This document shows positions 27,140 through 34,703 of a stretch of 64,000 nt of DNA, piece after piece (position 1 is the first letter of the stretch; every line of letters begins with the position of its first letter). Source of the stretch: Streptomyces sp. RKAG293. Its GTDB lineage: Bacteria; Actinomycetota; Actinomycetes; Streptomycetales; Streptomycetaceae. A program made the translations under genes and the position numbers. The stretch lies in NCBI RefSeq assembly GCF_023701745.1, contig NZ_JAJOZB010000001.1:496001-560000 (forward strand). The letters run 5' to 3'. The notes below the pieces were generated by a model. That model did no database searches, had not been told where the DNA came from, and saw nothing but the letters and a program-made list of their open reading frames with translations.

Positions 27140-27820
27140 TCAGCGCAATCGGCGTGCGCGCAGCACCAGGTCGTCGGTGTGGTGGGCGCCGGCACCGCCG
27201 TCGGGCGCGAGGCGCGGCCGCTGCTCATCCACCTCCACCTGCCAGTCGTCGTCGAGCAGGGCCGCGACCATCCGGGGCCAGACGTAGTCGGCCGGGTCGA
27301 AGCCGCTGTCGTCGGGCTGACGGGTGTCCATGCCCGCATGGTGCACGAGCAGCAGCACGCCGCCGGGCGCGACGGCCGCGAGCAGCGCTCGCTCGGCCGC
27401 GGCGTCGGGGGTGCGCAGCAGGGCCGGGTACTGCGCGGAGACCAGGTCGAAGGAGGCCTGCGGGAGGGCCGCGTGCGCCAGTTCGGCGTGCACCCAGCGG
27501 ACGCCGAGGCCGGCGTCCCGGGCGTGGCCGGCCGCCCGCTCCAGTGCCACGCTCGAGACTTCGAGCGCGGTCACGTCCCAGCCGCCGCGCGCGAGCCAGA
27601 GCGCGTCGGCGCCCTCACCGCAGCCGACGTCGAGGACCCGTCCGGGTGTGAGACCGGCGGCCTCGGCCACGAGCGCACCGTTGGGTTGGCCGCTCCACAG
27701 CTGCTGCCGGTCGGCGTACCGGCTGTCCCACTCCTCCCGTACGGCGGGGTCCCCGACGTAGCCGTCGGCAGGAGTGGGAGCGTCGGACGCGGGCGAACCT
27801 GTTGCGATGTTGTCGGTCAT
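27140..27820 (-). CDS. class I SAM-dependent methyltransferase
   Basis: The 226-residue protein has the SAM motif RVLDVGCGEGADALWLA (about residues 65-82), the acidic residue motif VTALEVSSVALERA and VAPGGVLLLVHHAGM. The opening REEWDSRYADRQQLWSGQPNGALVAEAAGL is typical of TehB/thiopurine-like methyltransferases linked to tellurite or thiol resistance. The ATG at 27820 is preferred over upstream in-frame starts because the preceding 49 codons have no homology character. It is in the same orientation as the PAP2 gene. Confidence 0.85.
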   Translation of the reverse strand: MTDNIATGSPASDAPTPADGYVGDPAVREEWDSRYADRQQLWSGQPNGALVAEAAGLTPGRVLDVGCGEGADALWLARGGWDVTALEVSSVALERAAGHARDAGLGVRWVHAELAHAALPQASFDLVSAQYPALLRTPDAAAERALLAAVAPGGVLLLVHHAGMDTRQPDDSGFDPADYVWPRMVAALLDDDWQVEVDEQRPRLAPDGGAGAHHTDDLVLRARRLR

Positions 27821-27936
27821 GCGCCCACCGTCGCCCCTCGCGTCCCGCCCACGCCAATCCTGTTGCCGCCCTGGCAAAAGGCGAGCGACGCGGGCCGGTC
27901 CCAGAAGGCACAGGGTGACGGTGGGCTCCGTGGCAC

Positions 27937-27971
27937 AACGATGGCCCGGACCGGCGGCCCGGGCCATCGTT
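27937..27971. terminator. hairpin terminator after the YcnI-like gene
   Basis: A 13-bp perfect stem, AACGATGGCCCGG and its complement, encloses a nine-base loop. It lies 20 bases beyond the stop of the minus-strand YcnI-like gene. Confidence 0.75.
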
Positions 27972-27990
27972 CACCTCACACCGGTCCGGG

Positions 27991-28719
27991 CTACTGGCGC
28001 GACCTCCGGCCGCGGCTCAGGGAGAAGCCGGCCGCACCCAGCCCCAGAACGCCGACCACCAACCCGGCGATCCCCAGGGCCCGGGCGGTGGAGTCGCTGC
28101 CCGACGCGGTCGACGTGGCCGCGGCCGACGTGGTGGGCCGGGGCGTGGCCGTCGCCGGAGCGGCCGCCTGGGTGAGGCGCAGCACCGGGGCCGGATTCTC
28201 CGGTTCTTCGCCGCCGGCCTTGGGCTCCTCGATCCAGCGCGCGACTTTCCCGTCGGAGTACGTCTGCAGTGCCTTGAACACCAGCTGGTCGGTGTCGTCG
28301 GGGAGTTGGCCGAATGAGGCGTTGAAGTCCTGGTACTGGCCCGGCTGGATCTTCCCCCCGGTCCAGGTGATCTCCGAAACGGCATCGGTGATGGTGCCGT
28401 CGTCGGTCTTGATCGGCGTCTTGAGATGAGCGGTGGTCACCTTGGCGGTCCAACCGGGCTCGGCGGTGACCATCACGCCGGGAATGGGGTGATCTGCGGG
28501 AAAGACGATCTGCACCTGGGTGGTGCTGGCGGCGCCCTCCTCGTTGGGGACCCGGAAGGTCAAGGTGCCGTCGACGGCGCCCTTGGCGTAGGTCTCGGGG
28601 TGGACCGTCACGTGGGCGGATGCCACGCCGGAGGCGGCCAGCACACCCGCTGCCGCGAGCGTGGCGACTACTGCGGCACGGCGCGGGGTCCGCGGAACAC
28701 GAGTGGGGGTCGGGGACAT
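27991..28719 (-). CDS. YcnI-like (DUF1775) exported copper-associated protein
   Basis: The 242-residue protein has a signal peptide (AAVVATLAAAGVLAASGVASA) whose predicted cleavage leaves mature AHVTVHPE; the N-terminal histidine of YcnI proteins binds copper. The DUF1775 domain follows (LTFRVPNEEGAASTTQVQIVFP, PGWTAKV, WTGGKIQPGQYQDF). A Pro/Thr/Ala linker leads to a C-terminal membrane anchor (ALGIAGLVVGVLGLGAAGFSLS) and a basic stop-transfer tail. It works at the outer face of the membrane in copper handling. The usual copper-importer partner (YcnJ/CopCD) is not adjacent. Confidence 0.88.
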   Translation of the reverse strand: MSPTPTRVPRTPRRAAVVATLAAAGVLAASGVASAHVTVHPETYAKGAVDGTLTFRVPNEEGAASTTQVQIVFPADHPIPGVMVTAEPGWTAKVTTAHLKTPIKTDDGTITDAVSEITWTGGKIQPGQYQDFNASFGQLPDDTDQLVFKALQTYSDGKVARWIEEPKAGGEEPENPAPVLRLTQAAAPATATPRPTTSAAATSTASGSDSTARALGIAGLVVGVLGLGAAGFSLSRGRRSRQ

Positions 28720-29042
28720 GGGTGGGCTCCGTCCGGAGGAAGTTCAATAATGCGCGAGGCCGGGATGAGAGCGCCCGGGCCGCAGGATCCGAACCACTGG
28801 AGAGGCGCTCATGGCGACGGGTCTATCACCGGCTGATGCCCCGGGGATGCGATTCGCACCATTCTGACAAGGGGGGCGGCAGCGGGTGGCACAGCGGCGC
28901 CACCACCCCCCGCGACCTGCATGGGCCCCTGGACCACCCGGATGATCCGGACAGCTCGGCGAGGATCCGGCCAGGGTGCGGCCCGCCGGGACCGCACCCC
29001 GGCGTACGGCCCGGCCCGGCGAGGGGCGCGCCGCCGAGGCGG
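28720..29042. other. 323-bp intergenic region, nothing clear
   Basis: The region lies upstream of the YcnI-like gene and downstream of the Stv-like gene. A 62-codon minus-strand frame (28997-28809) lacks a ribosome site and its codon pattern is not convincing. I see no RNA gene, repeat or terminator. The part nearest 28720 should contain the YcnI promoter. Confidence 0.4.
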
Positions 29043-30734
29043 CTACCGCACCGTGATGGTGGTCAGGCGCGTCATCTCGGGCCGCGCGAGATAGGCCCTG
29101 AACGCACCGAGGTTGACGGCACCGACGTCCAGCTGGATGGTGCCGCCCGAGAAGCCCAGTTCCTCCACCGTGAAGGTGCTCCACGCCGCGGCGGGGAACG
29201 CGCCCGCCAGGGCCGTGGTCCGCTCGGCGAACCTGAACTGGCCGGCGAGCTCGATGACCTGGACGGGTTTGTCCTTGCTCCAGTTCCTGCACGCACGCCA
29301 GTTGTCCGCGTCCGGGTCGTCCCAGAAATCCGCGAAGGGATCGGTCGCGAAGATGTCCTCGCTCTCCGAGGACGACGAACTCACCACGACGGCGGCCTTC
29401 GCCACCGGCTTCGCCCCGCTCTGCTGCGCCCGGCGCACGGCGGCCAGCTCGGCGGCACGGTACTCGGCCAGCCAGGCGGCCAGCGGTTCCGGCCCGGCAC
29501 CGGGTGTGACTTGCGCCTTCCAGGTGGCAGGGTCCTTCGTATTGGTCACGATGCTCAGCAGCCGCTGGGCGTCCGGGTTGCCGTCGAGGCGCTTCCACAG
29601 CGCCAGGCAGGCCGCCGGGCCGGCGGTGTGACCGAAGGCCATACAGGCGTTGAAGGAGTCCACGTAGCTCGGGGAGAGCTGGGCCTCCGCCTCGCCGAAC
29701 TCGGTGAGCGGGGACCGGAAGGAGGCGCCCGTGAACCAGCCGACGGGCTGGTCGTGGGAGTCCCAGCCCTGCTGGTACACGTCGATGACGGGGACGATGT
29801 GGGTCGCCCAGAACTTGAGCAGGTGGTTCCCGGTACCCTGCACCTGCTCCTGTGGGGTGAGGGCGGACCAGCCGGCGCGGCGCTCAGCGGTGCCGGCGGT
29901 GAAGTAGGAGGCGACGAAGCGGTCCAGCGCGGTCGCGGGCGCGGGGACGGCGGCCGGTGCGGGTTCCGGCCGCAGCCGCTTGGTCACCTTCGCGCGCGAC
30001 TTCTCCGGCAGGCCGTACAGGTAGTTGAGGAAGTCCCAGGCGCTCAGCGAGCCGCGGAACTGGCGGGCGTCGTGCAGGACCAGCAGGGATTCCAGCTTCT
30101 TGGACGAGGCCAGGATGAACGACGCCTCGCGGGCGCCCGGGGCGGTCGAGGCCAGTTTGTGGAACGCGGGGATCGCCACGTCCGGGCTCTGCGTCATCCG
30201 CTCGAACCAGACCTTGGCCTCGTCGATGTAGCGCGCCAGGTGGGCGTTCGCCTCCGCGTAGGTGCCGGTCGCCGGGAACGTGGTCGTCATCTTGCTCTGC
30301 CCGGACTCGCTCGCCTTGCCCAGGCAGAAGGCGAGCCGGATGTCGGTGTCGTGGACCCGGCCCAGGATGCCGTCACACTGATGCCGGCCGCCCGTGCAGC
30401 GCTTGAGGTCCGTGCAGAGCTGGGTCTCGGTCCCGAACCCCTCGGTGAAGCCGATGTAGATGATCGTGTTCTTGGCGGAGTCGACGGTGCGCATCCGCTG
30501 GTACTCGGGATGGGTGAGCGGACCGATCCGATAGTTGTGGACGTTCGAGGTCTTCCCGGCCGTCGCGTCGAAGGTGGTCGGTGGCTCGAAGCCGCCCTGC
30601 GCGGACAGGACCGCCATGCCGATCGTGATGGCCAGCAGGGTGTTGACCTCTGCGTAGATGCCGATTCTGCTGCCGGTCGGGACGAAGGTGTCGGGCTCGC
30701 TGTAATTCCCGTGGCCCATGATGAAGGTGGTCAA
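29043..30734 (-). CDS. large protein with Stv-adhesin-like N-terminus, function unknown
   Basis: The 563-residue protein is assigned to a TTG start (30734) because GGGGGGG lies 6 nt upstream; an ATG at 30719 is the alternative. The N-terminus (TTFIMGHGNYSEPDTFVPTG) resembles the putative adhesin Stv domain, a predicted enzyme-like fold with a GHG motif seen in toxin and conflict proteins. Cysteine-bearing stretches (TQLCTDLKRCTGGRHQC) follow. The middle is helical, and an acidic/serine linker (SSSSSESEDIFATD) precedes a C-terminal domain of about 95 residues. It has no signal peptide. The Stv match is from memory of the motif and is not certain. Confidence 0.55.
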   Translation of the reverse strand: MTTFIMGHGNYSEPDTFVPTGSRIGIYAEVNTLLAITIGMAVLSAQGGFEPPTTFDATAGKTSNVHNYRIGPLTHPEYQRMRTVDSAKNTIIYIGFTEGFGTETQLCTDLKRCTGGRHQCDGILGRVHDTDIRLAFCLGKASESGQSKMTTTFPATGTYAEANAHLARYIDEAKVWFERMTQSPDVAIPAFHKLASTAPGAREASFILASSKKLESLLVLHDARQFRGSLSAWDFLNYLYGLPEKSRAKVTKRLRPEPAPAAVPAPATALDRFVASYFTAGTAERRAGWSALTPQEQVQGTGNHLLKFWATHIVPVIDVYQQGWDSHDQPVGWFTGASFRSPLTEFGEAEAQLSPSYVDSFNACMAFGHTAGPAACLALWKRLDGNPDAQRLLSIVTNTKDPATWKAQVTPGAGPEPLAAWLAEYRAAELAAVRRAQQSGAKPVAKAAVVVSSSSSESEDIFATDPFADFWDDPDADNWRACRNWSKDKPVQVIELAGQFRFAERTTALAGAFPAAAWSTFTVEELGFSGGTIQLDVGAVNLGAFRAYLARPEMTRLTTITVR

Positions 30735-30893
30735 CTGGTGCCCCCCCGGTCTGTGACTACCGGCCCGCCGAGCGGGCCCCCATGGAGCAATGTACGCGAA
30801 CCGGCGCACAACGTAAGGGAGTTGGGGCCGATTGCCATGCGTGCCCGCGGCTGCGGGCAGTCGCGTGGGTAGCGCTCGGCAGCCCGCCGAGTC

Positions 30894-30947
30894 GGGCGAT
30901 GCGGCTGAGGCGGGCGATACGGCGAAGGCGGGCGATGCGGCTGAGGC
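30894..30947. repeat. 18-bp tandem repeat, three copies
   Basis: Three head-to-tail copies of GGGCGATGCGGCTGAGGC occur (30894-30911, 30912-30929 with three changes, 30930-30947). They lie between the Stv-like gene and the end of the ArsR-type regulator gene. The repeat is outside any gene I accept. Confidence 0.75.
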
Positions 30948-30982
30948 GGCGGACGCCCGCGTTCCGGGCGGAGCGGAACCGC

Positions 30983-32068
30983 TCAGCGCAGTACGGCTGC
31001 CAGCAGGTCGGTGCCCAGCGCCGTCACATCGGACAGATTGAGGGTGTAGCGGACGTAACGGCCGTGCCGGCGGGCCGTGAGCAGGCCCGCGCGGCGCAGG
31101 ACGGCGAGGTGGCGGGAGACCTCCGGGGGCGTGAGTTCCCAGGCGTGGGCCAGCTCGCCGGTGGTGTGCGGGCCGCGGGCCAGCGTGCGCAGCAGCCGCA
31201 GCCGTACCGGATGTGCGAGGGCCGCCAGCCGTAGCGTCACCGTCTCCAGCGAAACCGGCTCCGACGGGCTCTGCTCGGCCACGGGGTACTGCACCACCGG
31301 CTGCCACCCGGGCGCGTGGACCGCCACCAGGTGCGGGCGGCCGAAGACGCTGGGGATGAAGGTGATCCCGGTGCCGCGGGCGGCGGTCGCCTTGTCCTGC
31401 AGCTTGTCCACGATGATGCAGTCGCCGTCCGGGGCGAGGGTGACCGCGCCGGAGACCGAGGCGAGGGCCGCCTCGATGCCCTGGCGCTTCAGCAGGTCGT
31501 TCTTGATGCGCAGGTCGGTGGCGAGCTGCACGGCGACGCCCGTCCAGGCGGCGTCGAAGAAGGCCTCGGCGCACTGTTCGAGGGTGTGCCGCACCCGCGC
31601 CCGCACGGCGGCGGGGTCCGCGAGCAGCCGTTCCGCGAAGGCCTCTTGCAGCCCGCCGCGGGCCTGGGCGATGTCCAGGGCCCGTTCGCGCGCAGCCGCG
31701 TCGGTCAGCGGCGACGGCGCGCCGAAGTGGACCCGGTTGCTGCCGCAGGTGGTGACGAGCGCCGCGGTCACATACGTTTCGTCGTCGATCCGGTCCACGT
31801 CGTCCAACTCCTCGGCGAGGGTCGGTCGAGGTCGGGCTGGGATCATGAAGTCGGCCTGGGAGGAGCGCCAGAGGAACTCCGCCTCCCGCAACCGCTCGGC
31901 CAGTTCAGGCCGCAGCCCGGCCCAGACGTCCCCGGCCCAGTTGGCGAGCTGCGGGTGGTGCCCGGGTTCGGCCAGCACGTGCAGCATCGCCGTCAGTTCG
32001 GCCAGCGGGGAGGCGGCGAACCGCAGTCGCTCGGACGGCAGGCCGCTGATGTCGATCCTCAAGGTCAC
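30983..32068 (-). CDS. ArsR-type winged-helix regulator with N-terminal DUF5937-like domain
   Basis: The 361-residue protein has a C-terminal ArsR/SmtB winged helix at about residues 275-350: RLAALAHPVRLRLLRTLARGPHTTGELAHAWELTPPEVSRHLAVLRRAGLL, including the canonical recognition helix PPEVSRHLAVL. The first 260 residues form the associated actinobacterial domain. No metal-binding CxC is present, so a small ligand is more likely than a metal. It diverges from an MFS exporter, and a perfect inverted repeat lies between them at 32107-32129. The pair is a typical repressor/efflux module. Confidence 0.85.
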   Translation of the reverse strand: MTLRIDISGLPSERLRFAASPLAELTAMLHVLAEPGHHPQLANWAGDVWAGLRPELAERLREAEFLWRSSQADFMIPARPRPTLAEELDDVDRIDDETYVTAALVTTCGSNRVHFGAPSPLTDAAARERALDIAQARGGLQEAFAERLLADPAAVRARVRHTLEQCAEAFFDAAWTGVAVQLATDLRIKNDLLKRQGIEAALASVSGAVTLAPDGDCIIVDKLQDKATAARGTGITFIPSVFGRPHLVAVHAPGWQPVVQYPVAEQSPSEPVSLETVTLRLAALAHPVRLRLLRTLARGPHTTGELAHAWELTPPEVSRHLAVLRRAGLLTARRHGRYVRYTLNLSDVTALGTDLLAAVLR

Positions 32069-32106
32069 CCCCTCATCATCACTGACCGCATGGCCGACGA
32101 CGCCGT

Positions 32107-32129
32107 CGGTTGACGGTGTCCGTCAACCG
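32107..32129. promoter_or_regulatory. operator palindrome between ArsR-type regulator and MFS gene
   Basis: A 10-bp perfect inverted repeat with a 3-base spacer: CGGTTGACGG-TGT-CCGTCAACCG. It contains TTGACG, a possible -35 element of the MFS gene that starts at 32168, so binding would block polymerase. It is the only strong dyad in the 99-bp divergent gap. Confidence 0.75.
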
Positions 32130-32167
32130 GCGTTCCCAGCCCGGCGGCCGAACGCACCGTTGACGCC

Positions 32168-33448
32168 ATGGCAACCACCACCAAGATCCAGCCCCGTGCA
32201 CTCGTCCGGGCCTCCGGAGGCCCCCGCTACGCCGTCGCTCTGGCCGTGGACGCGCTCGGCACCGGTCTGCTGCGGCCCTTTCTGCTGCTCTACGGGGTGA
32301 CGGTGCTGCGGCTGTCCGCGCCGGCCACCGGTATCGCCATGACGGTCGGAATCGTCGTGGGTCTGGGGTGCATGCCCGCCGTGGGCCGATGGCTGGACCG
32401 GGGTGCGCGCAGCACGGTCGTGGCGGCGTCGATGCTGGTGCGGGTGGTGGGCGTGGCACTGCTGCTGGCCGCCCCGGCGGGGCACGTCTGGCCGTTCGCG
32501 ACGGCCGCCCTCTTCCTCGGCATCGGCAACCAGGCATGGCCGGCCGCCCACGCGGCTCTCGTGGCCACGGTCGCCCACGGCCGGGAACGCGACACCGCTC
32601 TCGCGGCAAGCCGCGCCCTGCGCAACGCCGGCCTGGGTGTGGGCGCGCTCCTCGCCACCGCATGCCTGGCGGGCGGCACCACCGCATTGCAGGCGCTGGC
32701 GGCCGTCACCGGACTCGCGTATCTCACTGCGGCGGCGTTGGCGTGGTCGGTCCACCTGCACGCGCGACCGGCCGCTCCCCCGGCCAAGGGCAGCGGCGAG
32801 GAGCCCGCACCCCGGCTGCGCGCGCTGCTGGCCGCCAACGTGGTCTACGCCTTCTGCCTCAACGTCCCCGAGATCGCGCTCCCCCTGGTCCTGGTGACGC
32901 AACTGCACGCGTCCCCGGTGTGGTCGGCGGCCATCTTCGTGGCCAACACGGTCCTGGTGGTCACCCTGCAGGTTCCGGCCACCGTCCTGATGTCCCGCTA
33001 CTCCCGCCGGACCGTGCTGGCTCTCGCGGGCGTGGTGCTCACCGCGTCCTACCTCGGCTTCCTCGCCGCCACCTCCCTTGGGCACGGCTGGGCCGCCCCG
33101 GCCGTCGCCCTGGTGTCCGTGCTCTGCACTCTCGGCGAGATCATCTATGCCGGCAGCGCCACCGCGCTCGTCACGGTGCTCGCCCCGGCCCATCTCCTGG
33201 GACGCGCCCTCGCCCGCTTCCAGCTCTCCACGGGCTTCGGCCTCGCCGTCTCCCCGGCGGTCATCACCACTCTCGCACCCCACGGCTCGGCCGCCCTCTG
33301 GGGCAGCCTCGCCGCTGCGACGCTCCTCTCGGCTAGCGCCGTCGCTTTCGAGCAGGTCCGGGACGTCACCGAGGACAACGGCAGCACCAACTGCGTGTTG
33401 GTCCGCCGTCTCCTTCAGCGGGGGTTGTCGGCACGCCACGCGACGTAG
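32168..33448 (+). CDS. MFS transporter paired with the ArsR-type regulator
   Basis: The 426-residue protein has about 12 hydrophobic segments. The first cytoplasmic loop has the MFS form GRWLDRGARSTVVAASM. Other typical parts are FLGIGNQAWPAAHAAL and VLMSRYSRRTVLALAGVV between halves. It diverges from the winged-helix regulator with a shared operator, so it is probably induced by its own substrate. The last 34 bases overlap an antisense epimerase remnant. Confidence 0.85.
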   Translation: MATTTKIQPRALVRASGGPRYAVALAVDALGTGLLRPFLLLYGVTVLRLSAPATGIAMTVGIVVGLGCMPAVGRWLDRGARSTVVAASMLVRVVGVALLLAAPAGHVWPFATAALFLGIGNQAWPAAHAALVATVAHGRERDTALAASRALRNAGLGVGALLATACLAGGTTALQALAAVTGLAYLTAAALAWSVHLHARPAAPPAKGSGEEPAPRLRALLAANVVYAFCLNVPEIALPLVLVTQLHASPVWSAAIFVANTVLVVTLQVPATVLMSRYSRRTVLALAGVVLTASYLGFLAATSLGHGWAAPAVALVSVLCTLGEIIYAGSATALVTVLAPAHLLGRALARFQLSTGFGLAVSPAVITTLAPHGSAALWGSLAAATLLSASAVAFEQVRDVTEDNGSTNCVLVRRLLQRGLSARHAT

Positions 33449-33540
33449 TCCGCGACCGCCGTGGCGACGTCGAAGGCCGGTGCGAAGCCGGTGTCCCTGA
33501 CGAGCGCCGTCCTGGATCGCGAGCGGCCCCACCGCACGAG
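33415..33540 (-). pseudogene. C-terminal remnant of an NAD-dependent epimerase/SDR
   Basis: A minus-strand frame ending at 33415 reads SRTALVRDTGFAPAFDVATA followed by VADYVAWRADNPR and a stop. This is the standard tail of sugar-nucleotide epimerases and dehydratases. Upstream in the same frame the sequence loses any resemblance and no start or Rossmann motif appears. I take it as a truncated relic. Its tail overlaps the end of the MFS gene. Confidence 0.5.
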
Positions 33541-33675
33541 CGACGACCCGCGTCGCCTCGGGGACGGCCACGGCTGCGGCGAGCCGCCGCTCGAGCAGTA
33601 CGGCCTCCGACCTGGGACCCGGCCACGCCGGCTACCACCGGGATGCGGCCCCTTCAGTCGCCTTCGGACGTCTTC

Positions 33676-33894
33676 TCAGTCGTCCTCGGACCTCTGCTCC
33701 GGCGCCTCGTCGTCGCGGGACCGTTTCGACGCGTCCCCTTCGTCCACCAGATCCTCCTCATCCGGAGGATCACTGTTCCGCCCGACGGGCGGCGTCGGCG
33801 CCGTGATCGTCTGCGGTTCATCGGAGCCCGGGCGCGTGCTCGGCTGCGAACCGGGCGCGTGGGGTGTCTTCTTTTCGTCGTCTGGATTCGCCAT
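33676..33894 (-). CDS. small acidic, probably disordered protein
   Basis: The 72-residue protein is rich in Asp, Glu, Pro, Ser and Arg (start MANPDDEKKTPHAPGSQPST, end DEAPEQRSEDD). It has no hydrophobic core, signal or cysteine. The ATG at 33894 has a weak ribosome site (GGGAA). Similar hydrophilic small proteins are common in Streptomyces, with unknown role. It may also not be a real gene. Confidence 0.45.
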   Translation of the reverse strand: MANPDDEKKTPHAPGSQPSTRPGSDEPQTITAPTPPVGRNSDPPDEEDLVDEGDASKRSRDDEAPEQRSEDD

Positions 33895-34052
33895 GAATGA
33901 CGTGTTCCCGCTTTTTCCCGTTCAAACGCCCCACGGTGCGCCGTCCCAGTGATGCAGCGGGACGCCGAACGGCGGGCCGGTCCGCACGTCCTCGCGCGGT
34001 GGTGCGCCCTGCCCCTCGACGCCGCGCGCGAGGCACAAGGCTGCCGCTGCGG

Positions 34053-34613
34053 TCAGCGCACCAGGGGGAGGAAGACCGTGTCGACGATCTCCTCGAGGAC
34101 GTCGTCGGAGACGGGGGCGAAGGTCGTGAGGACCTCGTGGCGCAGCAGATCGAAGGGGAGGGACTTGATGCGTTCGGTGAGGAGTTCCGGTTTGATCTCG
34201 CCGCGGTCGACGGCGCGGTCGAAGAGCACGTCGACGGAGTTCTCGCGCCCTGTCGCGAGGAGGTCCCGGGGGCTGGTTCCCGTCTCCTGGTAGTAGCCGG
34301 CCAGGTGCACGCTCATGACGGTGATGAACTGGACACGGGTGGCGTTGATCTCCCGCATGAGGGTGAGGACGTCCTCCCGCAGGCTTCCGGTGTCGGGAAC
34401 GTCGAGGCGGTTCTCCTCCAGGCTCCGGGCGATGGTGGCCCGGACCAGTTCGTCGCGGTCGGACCAGCGGCGGTAGAGAACGGGCGGGCTGGTGCCCGCG
34501 CGCTGCACGACGGCGTCCATGGTGAACCTGGCGTAGCCGTTGGCCACGAGTTCCTCCCAGGCCGCATCGAGGAGCGCCTTCTCCAGTGCCGCTCCACGGC
34601 GTCGCTCGGGCAT
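34053..34613 (-). CDS. TetR-family regulator of the divergent MFS pump
   Basis: The 186-residue protein has the N-terminal HTH LLDAAWEELVANGYARFTMDAVVQRAGTSPPVLYRRWSDRDELV, of the Y-RW-R type, with a TetR_C-like sensor domain after it. It faces away from a DHA2-type exporter, and two copies of a 19-bp operator lie in the 90-bp gap. This is the typical repressor of a drug efflux pump. Confidence 0.9.
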   Translation of the reverse strand: MPERRRGAALEKALLDAAWEELVANGYARFTMDAVVQRAGTSPPVLYRRWSDRDELVRATIARSLEENRLDVPDTGSLREDVLTLMREINATRVQFITVMSVHLAGYYQETGTSPRDLLATGRENSVDVLFDRAVDRGEIKPELLTERIKSLPFDLLRHEVLTTFAPVSDDVLEEIVDTVFLPLVR

Positions 34614-34626
34614 CCGTACCTCCTTG

Positions 34627-34645
34627 GATAGACTTGCCTATCTTA
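34627..34645. promoter_or_regulatory. TetR operator, copy 1
   Basis: GATAGACTTGCCTATCTTA lies 14 bases from the TetR start. It shares GATAGAC-N5-TATCTTA with copy 2 at 34674 and contains an internal GATAG/CTATC dyad. It probably autoregulates the TetR gene. Confidence 0.75.
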
Positions 34646-34673
34646 TTCTAGCGCCCTACTCTGAGAGCCGTAA

Positions 34674-34692
34674 GATAGACCTCTATATCTTA
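34674..34692. promoter_or_regulatory. TetR operator, copy 2
   Basis: GATAGACCTCTATATCTTA ends 11 bases before the MFS ATG. Fourteen fixed positions are identical to copy 1, and the two sites are 47 bp apart in the same orientation. With the preceding TA it also forms TAAGATA...TATCTTA. Binding here would block initiation of the exporter gene. Confidence 0.75.
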
Positions 34693-34703
34693 GGTGGCTG
34701 TTC

